Shown here: positions 17,324 to 26,446 of the stretch, in pieces
Layout of the letters: the number at the start of each line of letters is the position of its first letter
How positions within the stretch are numbered: the first letter of the stretch is position 1
Origin: Streptomyces anulatus
Lineage (GTDB): Bacteria > Actinomycetota > Actinomycetes > Streptomycetales > Streptomycetaceae
Direction: 5' to 3'
DNA: 64,000 nucleotides
Assembly (NCBI RefSeq): GCF_014650675.1
Contig: NZ_BMVK01000019.1
Location: 1 to 64,000, forward strand
The notes under the pieces: model-generated
Database searches by the model: none
What the model was told of the DNA's origin: nothing
Seen by the model: the letters and a program-made list of their open reading frames with translations, nothing else
Made by a program: the position numbers and the translations under genes

Positions 17324-17677
17324 TCAGAAGTCGTTTAGGCTGGACGCCCGGTTCGTCGCCGCGCTGGAGTGGCCTTCGACGACGTCCACGCCCTTGAGGG
17401 CCGCGAGGATCTCGTCCTCGTTGTTGCCCGAGATGGTGCGGGCGGCCTTGATGGACTCCTGGAAGTGGAGAAGCTGCTTGGCCAGGCTGACCATGCGGTT
17501 GTTGATCTGCTCCTGCTTCGCGTTGAAGTGGTTGGCGCCGATGCCCTGCCACTTGCCCTCGAGGCCGTCGATCGTCGCGTGGAGCTTCTGGAGCTGGCCC
17601 TTCACCGAATCGAACTTGATGGAGAGGTCGCCTTCCAGCTTCAGGAGTGCGGCATCTGAGACCTTCTGATCTGCCAT
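17324..17677 (-). CDS. esxB: WXG100 protein, EsxB-like
   Basis: A 117-residue WXG100 protein, the probable partner of the EsxA-like protein at 16991. The helix-turn-helix core has W-Q-G (KWQGIGA, about 43-45). A C-terminal extension of about 20 residues follows the second helix and has no YxxxD/E motif. The start is ATG at 17675-17677 after a purine-rich AAAGGGAAAGAG. It is probably cotranscribed with the mycosin and the substrate genes upstream (gap of 71 bases). Confidence 0.92.
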   Translation of the reverse strand: MADQKVSDAALLKLEGDLSIKFDSVKGQLQKLHATIDGLEGKWQGIGANHFNAKQEQINNRMVSLAKQLLHFQESIKAARTISGNNEDEILAALKGVDVVEGHSSAATNRASSLNDF

Positions 17678-17748
17678 GGTTCTCTTTCCCTTTCGGTTGG
17701 TTCTGCAAGGCCGGCACGGGTCGCCGGCCGGTTATGCGGAACGTGCGG

Positions 17749-18990
17749 TCAAGCGGCCTTACGCCTGCGGACCACGGCGTAGGCCACTCCTCCGAGCACG
17801 ACCACAACTGCGGCCACTCCGAGGATCAGGCCCAACTGGCTTTCGTCCCCCGAGGACTTGGTTTCTTCTGCCGCCACGGGCTTGTCGGCCTCCGCGCCGT
17901 TCTTGGCGGGCTGCTCCGAGGCCGAGTCGGCGGGCTTCTCGGACGAGTCGGCGGGGCCGGTCGTCCTCTCCTTGGTCAGCGGGCTGATGTCCGGGTCGCC
18001 GGGCTCACCCTTGCCCTTGAGGACGTTCATCGAAGGGCGGATCAGACCGTGACCGAGGTACTTGCTGGTCTCGCCCTTCTTCCAGTCACGGCCAGCCGTG
18101 TCGAAGAGGACGTTGAGTACCTGGTTGGCCGTCCAGTCGGGGTGGAGGGACCAGACGAGGGCGGCAGAGGCGGAGGCGATGGCGGTGGCGGCGCTGGTGC
18201 CGCCGTCGCCGTCGCAGTAGCTCTTGAAGGAGCTGTCGCACCAGTACGGGACGTCGCTGCCGGGGGACGCTACATCCACCGTGCCTGCGTGCTGCGAATA
18301 GAACGAGACCTTCCCCTTGCGGTCTGCTGAAGCGATACCCACTACCTCAGGGAAAGCGGCTGGATACCCCTGCTTGTTCTTCTTATGCCCTTCATTCCCC
18401 ACGGCCGCGAAGAGCAGCTTGCCTTTACTTTCGGCGTACTTGATCGCTTCATGTTCCTGAGGCGAGAAGTAAAAGCCACCGAAGGACATGCTGATGATCC
18501 GTGCATCGCCGTCGGCCGCAGCGCGGATGGCGTTCGCCGTGTCAGGGATCGTGATGGAAGGCTTCTTCTTCTCGAACTCGCCCAAGGCGACGCGCATAGG
18601 GATGATCTTGGCTCCGGGGGCAAGTCCCTTCAGACCGCCTCCCTTGCCTGTCCCGGCGATCAACTCAGCCATCGTCGTACCGTGACCGTCGTAGTCGTCG
18701 GTTTCGTCGCCTGGTGCCTCGGTTGCGTCGACTCCCTTGAGCACTTGTCCCTGCAGCGACGGCGTGGACGAATTCACACCCGAGTCAATGACAGCGACTT
18801 TGACGCCTTCGCCCGTCGTGACTTTCCACATTTCCTCAGCCTGCATCGCGCTGAGATACCACTGCTTCGACTGCGTGTCGGCTGCGGCGGGCTGCGCCGC
18901 GCCGACGAACAACACACTCCACGAAGCGGCCACAGCCAACGCGCCGAGCCCACGCACGCGCCTCTGAGCTCGGCTCATTCCTGCTGTCAT
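17749..18990 (-). CDS. mycP: Mycosin (subtilisin-like ESX protease), first copy
   Basis: A 413-residue membrane-anchored S8 protease of the type VII system. A Sec signal (about residues 10-37, ending AQPAAA) precedes the catalytic domain with D69 (VAVIDSG), H103 (DGHGT) and S266 (GGTSAA); N199 forms the oxyanion hole. C251 and C259 are placed as in the mycosin disulfide loop. After a charged Ala/Glu linker a single helix (about 385-406) ends in RRRK. I chose the ATG at 18988-18990 because GGAAG precedes it and a signal peptide follows; an upstream in-frame GTG lies inside the neighbouring gene. A second mycosin gene is at 21317. Confidence 0.94.
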   Translation of the reverse strand: MTAGMSRAQRRVRGLGALAVAASWSVLFVGAAQPAAADTQSKQWYLSAMQAEEMWKVTTGEGVKVAVIDSGVNSSTPSLQGQVLKGVDATEAPGDETDDYDGHGTTMAELIAGTGKGGGLKGLAPGAKIIPMRVALGEFEKKKPSITIPDTANAIRAAADGDARIISMSFGGFYFSPQEHEAIKYAESKGKLLFAAVGNEGHKKNKQGYPAAFPEVVGIASADRKGKVSFYSQHAGTVDVASPGSDVPYWCDSSFKSYCDGDGGTSAATAIASASAALVWSLHPDWTANQVLNVLFDTAGRDWKKGETSKYLGHGLIRPSMNVLKGKGEPGDPDISPLTKERTTGPADSSEKPADSASEQPAKNGAEADKPVAAEETKSSGDESQLGLILGVAAVVVVLGGVAYAVVRRRKAA

Positions 18991-19019
18991 CCCGGCTTCC
19001 GTACCTTCCCTGGGGACTG

Positions 19020-20675
19020 CTACTCGACCACCGGCGGCACGGCTCCGCGCCGACCGGCATTCCACGTCTCTTCGTCTTCCGTCAGGTAGTCGGGACGGGT
19101 CGAACCGTTGTCGTCCTCTTCCTCCCGGCCGGAATTCCGCCGACCGGCAGGACCACGGACGAGCCCTGCCCCACCGGCCGTGAAGCCCTTGGCATTCGAG
19201 CCGGCTCCCCCAGCCTTGCGGGGAGCACCCACGACTCCGTTGGCGCCCGAAGCCTGAGCGGGCCGTCCGCCGGGCCGGGATGCGGCAGCCGCTGCCCCAC
19301 GTCCTCCGATCACGCCCCGCTGACCGGCAGCTCCGGTCCTTCCCTGGGGCGCATTCTGAGGGGTTCCGCCGACGATGCCGGTTCTCCCTCCCCCACGAGG
19401 ACCTCCGACTGTGGACGTTCCTCCTTGGCCGGTAACCGGTCGTCCACCGGTCGGAGTGGAACGGCCGGTGATCGGCGACTGCGGCCCGACCGGTGGACGG
19501 GTGGACGTCCCTCCACCTCCCATGGGGCTGGGACGGCCGACCGGGGGCCCGCCCGGGCCCTTGGCCACGGGCCCTCCCCCGGTGGGCTGCGCCTTACCCA
19601 AGCCGGGGCCTGCCGGGTTCACCGTCCGTTGCGTTGCAGGCCCTGTGGTACGCGGCGGGTTCCCCTGCGTGGTGGTCATGAAGGGCGGCGGAACCGGCGA
19701 GGGCTGCGGAACAGTAGGCCCCGTCGTGGGCGTGGGCGACGGGAGCGGCGGCGTGCCGGTAATCGTCGTCGGAGCAGGCGGCGTCTTGACGCTATTGATC
19801 TCCGTAGCTGTGCTCCCGTCCGGCAAGGGTGCCGAGCCGAGAACCTGATTCGGTGGCCTACTGGTTGTGGCTACTGGAGCGGTGTCCCCCGCCGTAGAGC
19901 GTCCTGAAGAGTCAGGCACTGGACTGTTGCCGAGACTCTCGGAGCGCTCGCCGGAAGTGCCGGAGGTCGGGGTGCCCCAACGATCCCTCGGCGGAGGCAT
20001 ATAAATACCCAGCGGCTTATCGAACCGCGGCGGCTCCTGCCCCGCCAGCACTTCCTCGGAGACCGAGTAGTACGACGCCAACCGGTTGACCTGGTTGATC
20101 GCCTCCTGGCGGTTCTTCTCCACCTCAAGCGCAGCCGCGTACTGCGGGTTCGTCTCGGTCCGGGCCGGGAACAGGATGTCCTTCACGTCCGTCTGGATCA
20201 TCCGGCTGTCACGCGGCGGCATGGCACTCTTCACCGACGCCAGGCCGGTGCCCGCGACCGTGATCTGAGTGCCGGCCGCGTCCGCGAAGTCGCCCAGCTT
20301 CTCGGCGTGGGCGACCAGGCCCGTTCCGAAGGCCCGGAAGGCCGTGCCGGACTCGCCCTGCCAGTCGACCCCCTTGAGGTGGTCCTTCAGTTCCTTCGCC
20401 GCGCGCCGGATGGCGTCCCTGGCCTTCCAGAGGGCCTCGCCGGCGCTCTCCAGGTGTTCCGGGTTGGTGTTCTCCACCATGTCGATGAGGGCGTTGAGCT
20501 GGTGTCCCTCAAAGGAGGTACGGCCTCCGGTGCGGGGGTTGCCGAAGCCGAAGGATTCCATTGCCCGGCCGAGCGTCTCGGTCATGTCCGTGACGACGAT
20601 CTGGGTCTGGACCCGCCCCTCGTCCTGCTTGTGCTGCTCGGCGGGGGTCAGGTTCGGCTGCTTCTCGTCGCTCAT
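19020..20675 (-). CDS. large ESX substrate candidate with WxG and YxxxE motifs (EspB-like architecture)
   Basis: A 551-residue protein. The N-terminal 210 residues are predicted helical with a WQG turn at 105-107 and a Y203-S-V-S-E207 motif, matching the YxxxD/E export signal. Residues about 220-490 are Pro/Gly/Thr/Ser-rich and low-complexity. The last 60 residues become acidic and include PDYLTEDEETW followed by a basic stretch and VPPVVE, a tail I recognise from actinobacterial ESX-linked proteins. ATGA overlap couples it to the 152-residue gene upstream, and a mycosin gene follows 29 bases downstream. The design (WxG, YxxxD/E, disordered Gly/Pro tail, mycosin next door) resembles mycobacterial EspB. 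Similarity is architectural; I claim no sequence homology. Confidence 0.85.
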   Translation of the reverse strand: MSDEKQPNLTPAEQHKQDEGRVQTQIVVTDMTETLGRAMESFGFGNPRTGGRTSFEGHQLNALIDMVENTNPEHLESAGEALWKARDAIRRAAKELKDHLKGVDWQGESGTAFRAFGTGLVAHAEKLGDFADAAGTQITVAGTGLASVKSAMPPRDSRMIQTDVKDILFPARTETNPQYAAALEVEKNRQEAINQVNRLASYYSVSEEVLAGQEPPRFDKPLGIYMPPPRDRWGTPTSGTSGERSESLGNSPVPDSSGRSTAGDTAPVATTSRPPNQVLGSAPLPDGSTATEINSVKTPPAPTTITGTPPLPSPTPTTGPTVPQPSPVPPPFMTTTQGNPPRTTGPATQRTVNPAGPGLGKAQPTGGGPVAKGPGGPPVGRPSPMGGGGTSTRPPVGPQSPITGRSTPTGGRPVTGQGGTSTVGGPRGGGRTGIVGGTPQNAPQGRTGAAGQRGVIGGRGAAAAASRPGGRPAQASGANGVVGAPRKAGGAGSNAKGFTAGGAGLVRGPAGRRNSGREEEDDNGSTRPDYLTEDEETWNAGRRGAVPPVVE

Positions 20676-21130
20676 TCCGCTGCCCACCCGGAGTCCGACT
20701 GCTTCTCGTTGTTGGTCTGTTCAGGCTTCGCCTGCTCGGCCTTCGCGTGCTTCTCGCGTTCCTGTTCCATCCGGGTCTGGATCTCGTAGAACCGCCGCCT
20801 GATGTCGTCCTCGACGTTGTCGAAGCCGACGGCCGCCGCGTGCACACCCAGGCTCAGGTACTCGATCTGGTCGCCGAGCGACTTGGAGAGCGAGACGAGG
20901 GAGGAGTGGACCCGGTTGTACTGGGTGTAGAGGCCGTCCGCCTCGGCGAAGCGCGCGTTCGGGCCGCTCAGTGAGGCCCGCGAGACCTTCTGGTCGGCGA
21001 CCTTCGTCTTGCTGGCCGCCGAGCCCTCGAAGTCCGTCAGCAAGGCGTCGACACGCTTCTTGAACGTCTCCAGCGCTCCCACTCCGCGCCTGAGGTCACC
21101 CGTACCGCCACCGCCACCTGGATCGGTCAC
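20672..21130 (-). CDS. helical ESX-locus protein, probable partner of the 551-residue protein
   Basis: A 152-residue, mainly alpha-helical protein of unknown function with a Gly-rich N-terminus and a highly charged tail rich in K, E and Q. The GTG start at 21128-21130 is chosen because GGAGGA lies seven bases before it; an ATG 24 bases upstream lacks such a site. It is first in the minus-strand substrate operon, behind the promoter at 21223-21251, and overlaps the next gene by four bases. Size, helicity and coupling suggest a complex with the larger protein, as for PE/PPE-like pairs. That is inference. Confidence 0.82.
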   Translation of the reverse strand: MTDPGGGGGTGDLRRGVGALETFKKRVDALLTDFEGSAASKTKVADQKVSRASLSGPNARFAEADGLYTQYNRVHSSLVSLSKSLGDQIEYLSLGVHAAAVGFDNVEDDIRRRFYEIQTRMEQEREKHAKAEQAKPEQTNNEKQSDSGWAAE

Positions 21131-21222
21131 AATGCCGTCCTCCCCGTTCTGCATCCCCGTTTGCTCGGATCATGCCGCGTTGCTATCGCACTGCCGCGGT
21201 CCGATCCGATCCCATCCCGACA

Positions 21223-21251
21223 ACTCTAGTCACTGCCTACGACAGCGCCAA
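21223..21251 (-). promoter_or_regulatory. promoter of the ESX substrate operon
   Basis: On the minus strand, TTGGCG (21246-21251) and TAGAGT (21223-21228) are separated by 17 bases, a good match to the Streptomyces housekeeping sigma consensus. Transcription would start near 21216, about 85 bases before the first gene, and could cover the 152- and 551-residue genes, the mycosin, esxB and esxA. Confidence 0.6.
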
Positions 21252-21316
21252 TCGACTTGAGAGCCACGTGACTTGTCTCATGACTGGCTCTTCACCGTTC
21301 TTCACCGTTCCCGTCG

Positions 21317-22573
21317 TTATGCCGCGCCCGCCAGACGCCCCGCGCGTCGCCGCTTGTCCCGTACCGCCACAGCCGTACCCGCGATGGCCGCCACCAGGAC
21401 GCCGCCGCCGACCATGACGTACGTCGCCAGGCGGGCGTTCCGCTCGTCGGCCGTTTCGCCCAGGTGGAGTTCTGCGGGGGTGGGGGCTTTGCCCTTGCTC
21501 ATCCCCTCGCCGGCGACCGGTTGGTCGATCGGTTTGTCGTCCTCGGTGAGGGCGCGTACCGGGTCCACCACGCCCCAGCCGACCAGACGGTCGTGGCCCG
21601 CCACCGAGCGCTCCGCCGTCTGCTGCATCTGCGCGACGATCTGCTTCTGCGTCCAGTCGGGGTGCTTCGCCTTGATCAGGGCGGCTACTCCGGCGACGTA
21701 CGGGGCGGAGAAGCTGGTTCCGTTGTCGGCGCAGTGGCCGCCGCCGGGGACCGTGGAGACCATGTCCACCCCGGGGGCGGCGATGCCGACGAAGTCGCCG
21801 GACTGGGAGAAGGCCGCCCGTTCGTTGTTGCGGTCCGAGGAGGCGACGGCGAGGACGCCGTCGAAGGACGCCGGGTAGGTCTCCTTGACGTTGCCGCCGA
21901 GCCCGTCGTTGCCTGCCGAGGCGACGACCACGATGTCCTGGGCGAGGGCGTTGTCCACGGCCTGCCTCAGGGCCGGGGACGGCTTCACCGCGTTCGCGGT
22001 GTCCTGGGAGATGTTGATGATGTCCGCGCCCGCCTTCTCGGTGGCGTAGCGGATGGCGTCGGCGAGGGTCTCGGTCGTTCCGTGGCCGTCGGCGTCGTTC
22101 TGCTGGAGCGGGATGATCGTCGCGTCGGGGGCCAGGCCGGTGAAGCCCGTGCCCTTCATCTCGCGCGCGGCGATGATGCCGGCGACCTTGGTGCCGTGGC
22201 CCACGGTGTCCGTGGTGCCGTTCTCCTTGCCGCGTTCGATCTTCGTACCGTCCTCGGTCTTGAGGTTCTTCGGCAGGAAGTTGCGGCCCGCCCCGGTGTC
22301 CACGGCGGGCTTGAGCTGTTTGTTCCTGACGTCGACGCCGGTGTCGATGACCGCTACGCGTACGCCCTTGCCGGTGGACTGCTTCCACACCTCGTCCAAC
22401 AGGACGCGTTGCAGGGCCCAGGGGCGGCCCGGGTAGCTCTTCGAGGGGAACGTGCACTGCGTCGAGTCGGCCGCGGCCGCCGGGAGCGCCGGCAGGGTGA
22501 CGACGAGGACGGCCGCGGCCGCCGTGGCGGTGAGCAGACGGCGGGCCGGGCCGTGGTGGTCGTGGGTCGCCAT
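21317..22573 (-). CDS. mycP: Mycosin (subtilisin-like ESX protease), second copy
   Basis: A 418-residue S8 protease with an N-terminal signal peptide (about 10-35, ending PAAAA), catalytic D77 (AVIDTG), H126 (VGHGT) and S287 (NGTSFSAP), and N222 in ASAGNDG. A C-terminal helix (about 385-405) ends in RDKRRR. All catalytic residues are present, so both mycosins of this locus should be active. I used the ATG at 22571-22573. A GTG at 22589-22591 that overlaps the eccB stop (GTGA) would add six residues and is a fair alternative. It lies directly behind eccB and probably shares its transcript. Confidence 0.93.
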   Translation of the reverse strand: MATHDHHGPARRLLTATAAAAVLVVTLPALPAAAADSTQCTFPSKSYPGRPWALQRVLLDEVWKQSTGKGVRVAVIDTGVDVRNKQLKPAVDTGAGRNFLPKNLKTEDGTKIERGKENGTTDTVGHGTKVAGIIAAREMKGTGFTGLAPDATIIPLQQNDADGHGTTETLADAIRYATEKAGADIINISQDTANAVKPSPALRQAVDNALAQDIVVVASAGNDGLGGNVKETYPASFDGVLAVASSDRNNERAAFSQSGDFVGIAAPGVDMVSTVPGGGHCADNGTSFSAPYVAGVAALIKAKHPDWTQKQIVAQMQQTAERSVAGHDRLVGWGVVDPVRALTEDDKPIDQPVAGEGMSKGKAPTPAELHLGETADERNARLATYVMVGGGVLVAAIAGTAVAVRDKRRRAGRLAGAA

Positions 22574-22587
22574 GTCCGTGCCCCCGC

Positions 22588-24114
22588 TCACGAACCCTGC
22601 GGCTGGCTGGCCGCACCGGTGGAGAGCCGGGGGCCGGTCGGCAGGAGGGCGGACCAGACCGCCGGTACGGGGTTGGGGTCGACGTCCTTGTAGCCGAGCC
22701 GGTTCTGCGCCTGCTGCGCCTCTTCCTGCTGGGACTCCCGCTCTTCCTTCGAGCCGGACACGCCGATGCCGGAGTCGTCCTGGCCGCTGTCGCTGTTGGA
22801 CTGCATCGCGTAGCGCAGGCCGGTGTCGGTGACCAGGAACAGGAAGCCGGCGCTGGTGGTGGATCCCTTGAACTGGCGGAAGAACTCGCCCGATCCCGGC
22901 GTGACGTAGGCGCTGCTGGAGCCGGTGGGGAGCGTCGCGGGGAAGCTCGTGCCCACCCAGGTGCTCAGCGTGGTGGCACCGCTGTCCGCGTCGACTCCGC
23001 GCAGTACGTTGCACACGGTGTTTCGGCTGCCCTTCGTGACGTCCGGGGAGTTGACGGGCTCGGGCTTGCTGACCGGCCAGTCCATCTTCTGGTTGAAGGG
23101 GGCTCCCGGTTTGATCTCACCGGCGCTGACCCCCTGGGCGTTGCCCGCCTGCTTGAGGGATACCAGCTGCCTGCTGCTGAGCAGGAGCTTGGCGGTGAAG
23201 TCCGAGACGGGGGCGACCCTGCCCGGCAGGACGACGTAACTCTGGGTCTTGGTTCCCGCCGTCGCGGCCAGGACCATGCCGACCCTGTTCGTCCGGTCGT
23301 CCAGGATGCCGGGAGCGCCCGCGGGGGCCCCGGGGGTGCCGTCCACGGTCGGGAAGGTGATCGGAGCCCCGGTGTGGAGCGTGGCCAGCCAGGCGGCCGA
23401 GACCCGCTGGGGCTTGGTGTCCTGGCCGACCAGGGTGCGCAGGAGCAGTTCGTCCTTCTGGACGGGGTAGGCCTTGCCGGCGGCGTCCACGATGTAGCGG
23501 GTCCGGTCCGGCCCCTCGACGTACATCAGCTCACCGCCGGCCAGGGCGTTCTTGCCCTCGGTCTTCTTCTCCTCGCGCTCGGCGAAGATGAAGGTCGCTT
23601 TCTGGATGGCCCTGCCGCCCTCGCCGGGCCGCTCGCAGACCGCCCAGCGCTTGGCGGCGCCCGCTTCCTTGGAGTCGGGCAGCCGGTCGGGGGCGTACGG
23701 GATGCCGAGCGTCGCGCCGTGCGGAATCTTGCCGCTGTCCAGGACCGACTCGTTGACGTTGACGACGGTGCCCTTGTCCGGGGCGAGCAGGAGCTTGGCG
23801 GAGGCCATGTTCAGGACGGGGTGCAACTGCTTCTTGCCGTCGGTCTCCAACACCACGTACCGGGTGGTGGATTTGCTGGCGATGATGACGTGTTCCTTGG
23901 GGGCGTCCCATTTCTGGGGGGCCACCGGCTTGAACATGCCCCAGGCGCCGAAGACGGCGAGAACCACGACGGCGATGATGGCCCCGGGCAGTACCGCGCG
24001 CAGCGGTTTGGGGGCGCCTTCCTCGGAACCCGTGGGGTTGGGTTGCAGGAACTGTGCGATCAACCTCCGCTTCGCAAAGGTATAGGCGTTGAGCTCATCC
24101 CGCCGTGATGCCAT
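22588..24114 (-). CDS. eccB: Type VII secretion protein EccB
   Basis: A 508-residue core component of the ESX membrane complex. The N-terminus has the typical MASRRDELNAYTFAKRR. One membrane helix follows (about 40-60), then a long periplasmic-side domain with repeated beta segments and two cysteines (C at WAVCERP and NTVCNVL) as in EccB. The start is the ATG at 24112-24114; the frame stays open for 84 codons upstream, but that stretch is Arg/Pro/Gly-rich and does not resemble EccB. It is divergent from eccE (183 bases apart) and followed by a mycosin gene. Confidence 0.95.
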   Translation of the reverse strand: MASRRDELNAYTFAKRRLIAQFLQPNPTGSEEGAPKPLRAVLPGAIIAVVVLAVFGAWGMFKPVAPQKWDAPKEHVIIASKSTTRYVVLETDGKKQLHPVLNMASAKLLLAPDKGTVVNVNESVLDSGKIPHGATLGIPYAPDRLPDSKEAGAAKRWAVCERPGEGGRAIQKATFIFAEREEKKTEGKNALAGGELMYVEGPDRTRYIVDAAGKAYPVQKDELLLRTLVGQDTKPQRVSAAWLATLHTGAPITFPTVDGTPGAPAGAPGILDDRTNRVGMVLAATAGTKTQSYVVLPGRVAPVSDFTAKLLLSSRQLVSLKQAGNAQGVSAGEIKPGAPFNQKMDWPVSKPEPVNSPDVTKGSRNTVCNVLRGVDADSGATTLSTWVGTSFPATLPTGSSSAYVTPGSGEFFRQFKGSTTSAGFLFLVTDTGLRYAMQSNSDSGQDDSGIGVSGSKEERESQQEEAQQAQNRLGYKDVDPNPVPAVWSALLPTGPRLSTGAASQPQGS

Positions 24115-24297
24115 GTGTCCGCTGACCCTTCTCCCCAGTGATCGAACAGGGTCCCACACGCACCGTCGGCCCCCGCTGCCGTACCGCGCCCCTACTATGC
24201 CTGCTGGGGTTCCGCTCCCTGTGCTCAGGTAGGGTGACGACCCGATCAACACCCGTGTAAAAAGCGGTGAATACGGACACGAGGGGGCAACGGGGCG

Positions 24298-25653
24298 ATG
24301 GGTGCAGCTACGCGCGAGCGTACCGGGCGGGCCGGCCGTAGAAGCTCCGGGACTTCCCGGAGGCAACGTAGCAACGAGTCGCCCGCGACGCCCCCCGCTC
24401 GGCCCTCCGGCACTTCCGGACAGAACGCCCCCGCCGCGACGACGCTGCGTTCGATCTCACGGACCGACCGGGTGCGCCCCGTGCTGCGGCAGATGGTGAT
24501 CGTCGAGGTGGGCCTCGTGATCGCCGCCGTGGGCGCGGCGCTCGGCGGCGCCTGGCTGATCCCCTCGCTCGTGGTGCTCTGCCTGCTGGTCGCCCTCGCG
24601 GTGGTACGCCGGCGGGGCCGCGCGCTCCAGGACTGGGTGTCGGGCGCCCTCGGGCTCCGGGCCCGGCGCCGGGCCGCCGCCACGCCGCCCTCGGACGCGG
24701 AGCCGATGCTGGCGCCGGTCGCCGAGAACGTGCCCGGCTTCGGCCCGCAGGTGTACGTGGACCGGACTCACCGGACGGTGGGCATGCTCGGCGACGGCAC
24801 GTTCCTGACGGCCGTGGTGCGCGTGGAGGCGAGCGGCGAGTCGCTGCGGCCCGCGTTCGGCGCCCGGTCGCTCCCGCTGTCGCTGCTGGGCGACGCACTC
24901 CGGGTGGACGACATCGTGCTGGAGTCGGCGCAGTTGGTGCAGCAGGTGCGGTGCGCTCCGGCTCCCCATCTGCCGCAGCAGTCGGTGGCCCGGCTCTCGT
25001 ACGCGCCGCTGCAGGACCAGACCGGTGCGCCCGCCCTGCGGATGACGTGGGTGGCGGTGAAGCTGGATCCCGAGCTGTGCCGTGAGGCCATCGAGGCGCG
25101 CGGCGGCGGGATGGAGGGTGCGCAGCGCTGTCTGGTGCGGGTCGCGGACCATGTGGCGAGCCGGATCACGGGCGCCGGTTTCCAGGCCGCGGTGCTGGAC
25201 CAGGACGAGTTGAACTCCGCCGTGGCCACCTCCGCGTGCGCCAATCCCATCCTGTCGGGGCGGGCGGGCCGGCCGGACGCCGCACCGCAGCGGCGCACGA
25301 TGGAGACGTCCCGGGTCTGGCGGTGCGACGACCGCTGGCACACCACCTACGCGGTGGACCGCTGGCCCGAGCTGGGCCGGGGCGCGACGCCGCTGCCGCA
25401 GCTGGTCGCGTTGCTGACCTCGGTGCCCGCGTACGCGACGACGTTCAGCCTGACGGTGCGCCGCGGGGTCCGCCAGGGCTCGACGAGCGTGGCCGGCCAT
25501 GTGCGGGTCACCGGCGGTTCGGACACCGAACTGATCGGTGTGAGAAGGACGTTGGAGCAGGCAGCCCGGCACGCCAAGGTGGGGCTGGCACGACTGGACC
25601 GCGAGCAGTTGCCGGGCGTCCTGGCCACGCTCCCGCTGGGAGGCGCACAGTGA
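24298..25653 (+). CDS. eccE: Type VII secretion protein EccE
   Basis: A 451-residue peripheral component of the ESX membrane complex. After a basic, disordered N-terminus (1-60) it has two membrane helices (about 66-85 and 87-103) and a cytoplasmic domain of EccE type. The start is ATG at 24298 after GAGGGGGCAACGGGGCG. It is divergent from eccB and is the first gene of a plus-strand row. Its stop overlaps the start of the next gene (GTGA). Confidence 0.9.
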   Translation: MGAATRERTGRAGRRSSGTSRRQRSNESPATPPARPSGTSGQNAPAATTLRSISRTDRVRPVLRQMVIVEVGLVIAAVGAALGGAWLIPSLVVLCLLVALAVVRRRGRALQDWVSGALGLRARRRAAATPPSDAEPMLAPVAENVPGFGPQVYVDRTHRTVGMLGDGTFLTAVVRVEASGESLRPAFGARSLPLSLLGDALRVDDIVLESAQLVQQVRCAPAPHLPQQSVARLSYAPLQDQTGAPALRMTWVAVKLDPELCREAIEARGGGMEGAQRCLVRVADHVASRITGAGFQAAVLDQDELNSAVATSACANPILSGRAGRPDAAPQRRTMETSRVWRCDDRWHTTYAVDRWPELGRGATPLPQLVALLTSVPAYATTFSLTVRRGVRQGSTSVAGHVRVTGGSDTELIGVRRTLEQAARHAKVGLARLDREQLPGVLATLPLGGAQ

Positions 25654-26360
25654 GCAACCGGACCGAGCCCCGGCGTGGGCTGCGCGGCCCCCGTCACGCG
25701 GGTCACACCGTGGCCGCGGATCACCTGGGGGCGTTGTCCCTGCCGGTCGGCGACGACGGCGTGATCATCGGCAACGACGCGAACAACAAGCCGCAGTTGA
25801 TCGGCTTCCACCGTCCGGTGCCGTACGACGTCACGCTGATCGGCGGGCTGTGGACGGCGCAGGTCCTGGCGCTGCGGGCGGCGGGCACGGGCGCCAGGGT
25901 GGCGGTCGAGACCGGTCGCGTCCAGGCCTGGACCACGCTCGCCCAGGCGGCGGGCGCCGGGCTGGAGTGCGTGTCCCTGTACGACGTGGGCCGTGTTCCG
26001 CCGACGGGAGCGACCGTGGGCAGTCCCGTGGTCGTCGTGCGGGACTGCGGCATGCGCCCGCCGCGCGGCCGGGTGGTGTCCTCGCCGTGGCAGTCCGTGC
26101 TGACGCTGCTTCCCTATCTGAGCCCTGTCGCACCGCGGTTGATGCGGTCGTCGGCGCTGGTGGGCATCCAGCGGGTCTCGCCCGGCGAGGCCGAGCAGAT
26201 CGGCCGGATCCTGGGGCTGGCGCGGGCCGAGTACGAGGCGCTGCCCACCCTGGCGGACGGTGTCACCCTCTGGGTGGCGGGGCGCGAACACCATTGGGTG
26301 ATGACCAACCCGACGGACGCCGAGACCGGTCTGCTGGGCACAGCTCGCCGGATGGACTGA
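25650..26360 (+). CDS. ESX-locus protein of unknown function coupled to eccE
   Basis: A 236-residue soluble protein, mixed alpha/beta, with no signal peptide and no recognisable catalytic motif. It contains a block beginning DDGVIIGND, a central VTLIGGLWTAQVLALRAA segment and a C-terminal segment ending in HHWVMTNPTDAETG. GTG at 25650 overlaps the eccE stop and has GGGAGG seven bases upstream. It may be an accessory cytosolic subunit of the EccE side of the complex, or a divergent relative of the EccE soluble domain. I do not recognise a family. Confidence 0.8.
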   Translation: MSNRTEPRRGLRGPRHAGHTVAADHLGALSLPVGDDGVIIGNDANNKPQLIGFHRPVPYDVTLIGGLWTAQVLALRAAGTGARVAVETGRVQAWTTLAQAAGAGLECVSLYDVGRVPPTGATVGSPVVVVRDCGMRPPRGRVVSSPWQSVLTLLPYLSPVAPRLMRSSALVGIQRVSPGEAEQIGRILGLARAEYEALPTLADGVTLWVAGREHHWVMTNPTDAETGLLGTARRMD

Positions 26361-26446
26361 TTCCTGCACCGTTCGGCCCACGAACACCCCTTCCGCCGGG
26401 GAACATGGACCACGCACCGAATCCGTTCGATCGAAGGGACGCCGTC

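Noticed and set aside
24115..24366. 84-codon N-terminal extension of eccB
   Set aside because: Arg/Gly/Pro-rich, crosses the divergent eccE start, and EccB proteins begin at MASRRDEL.
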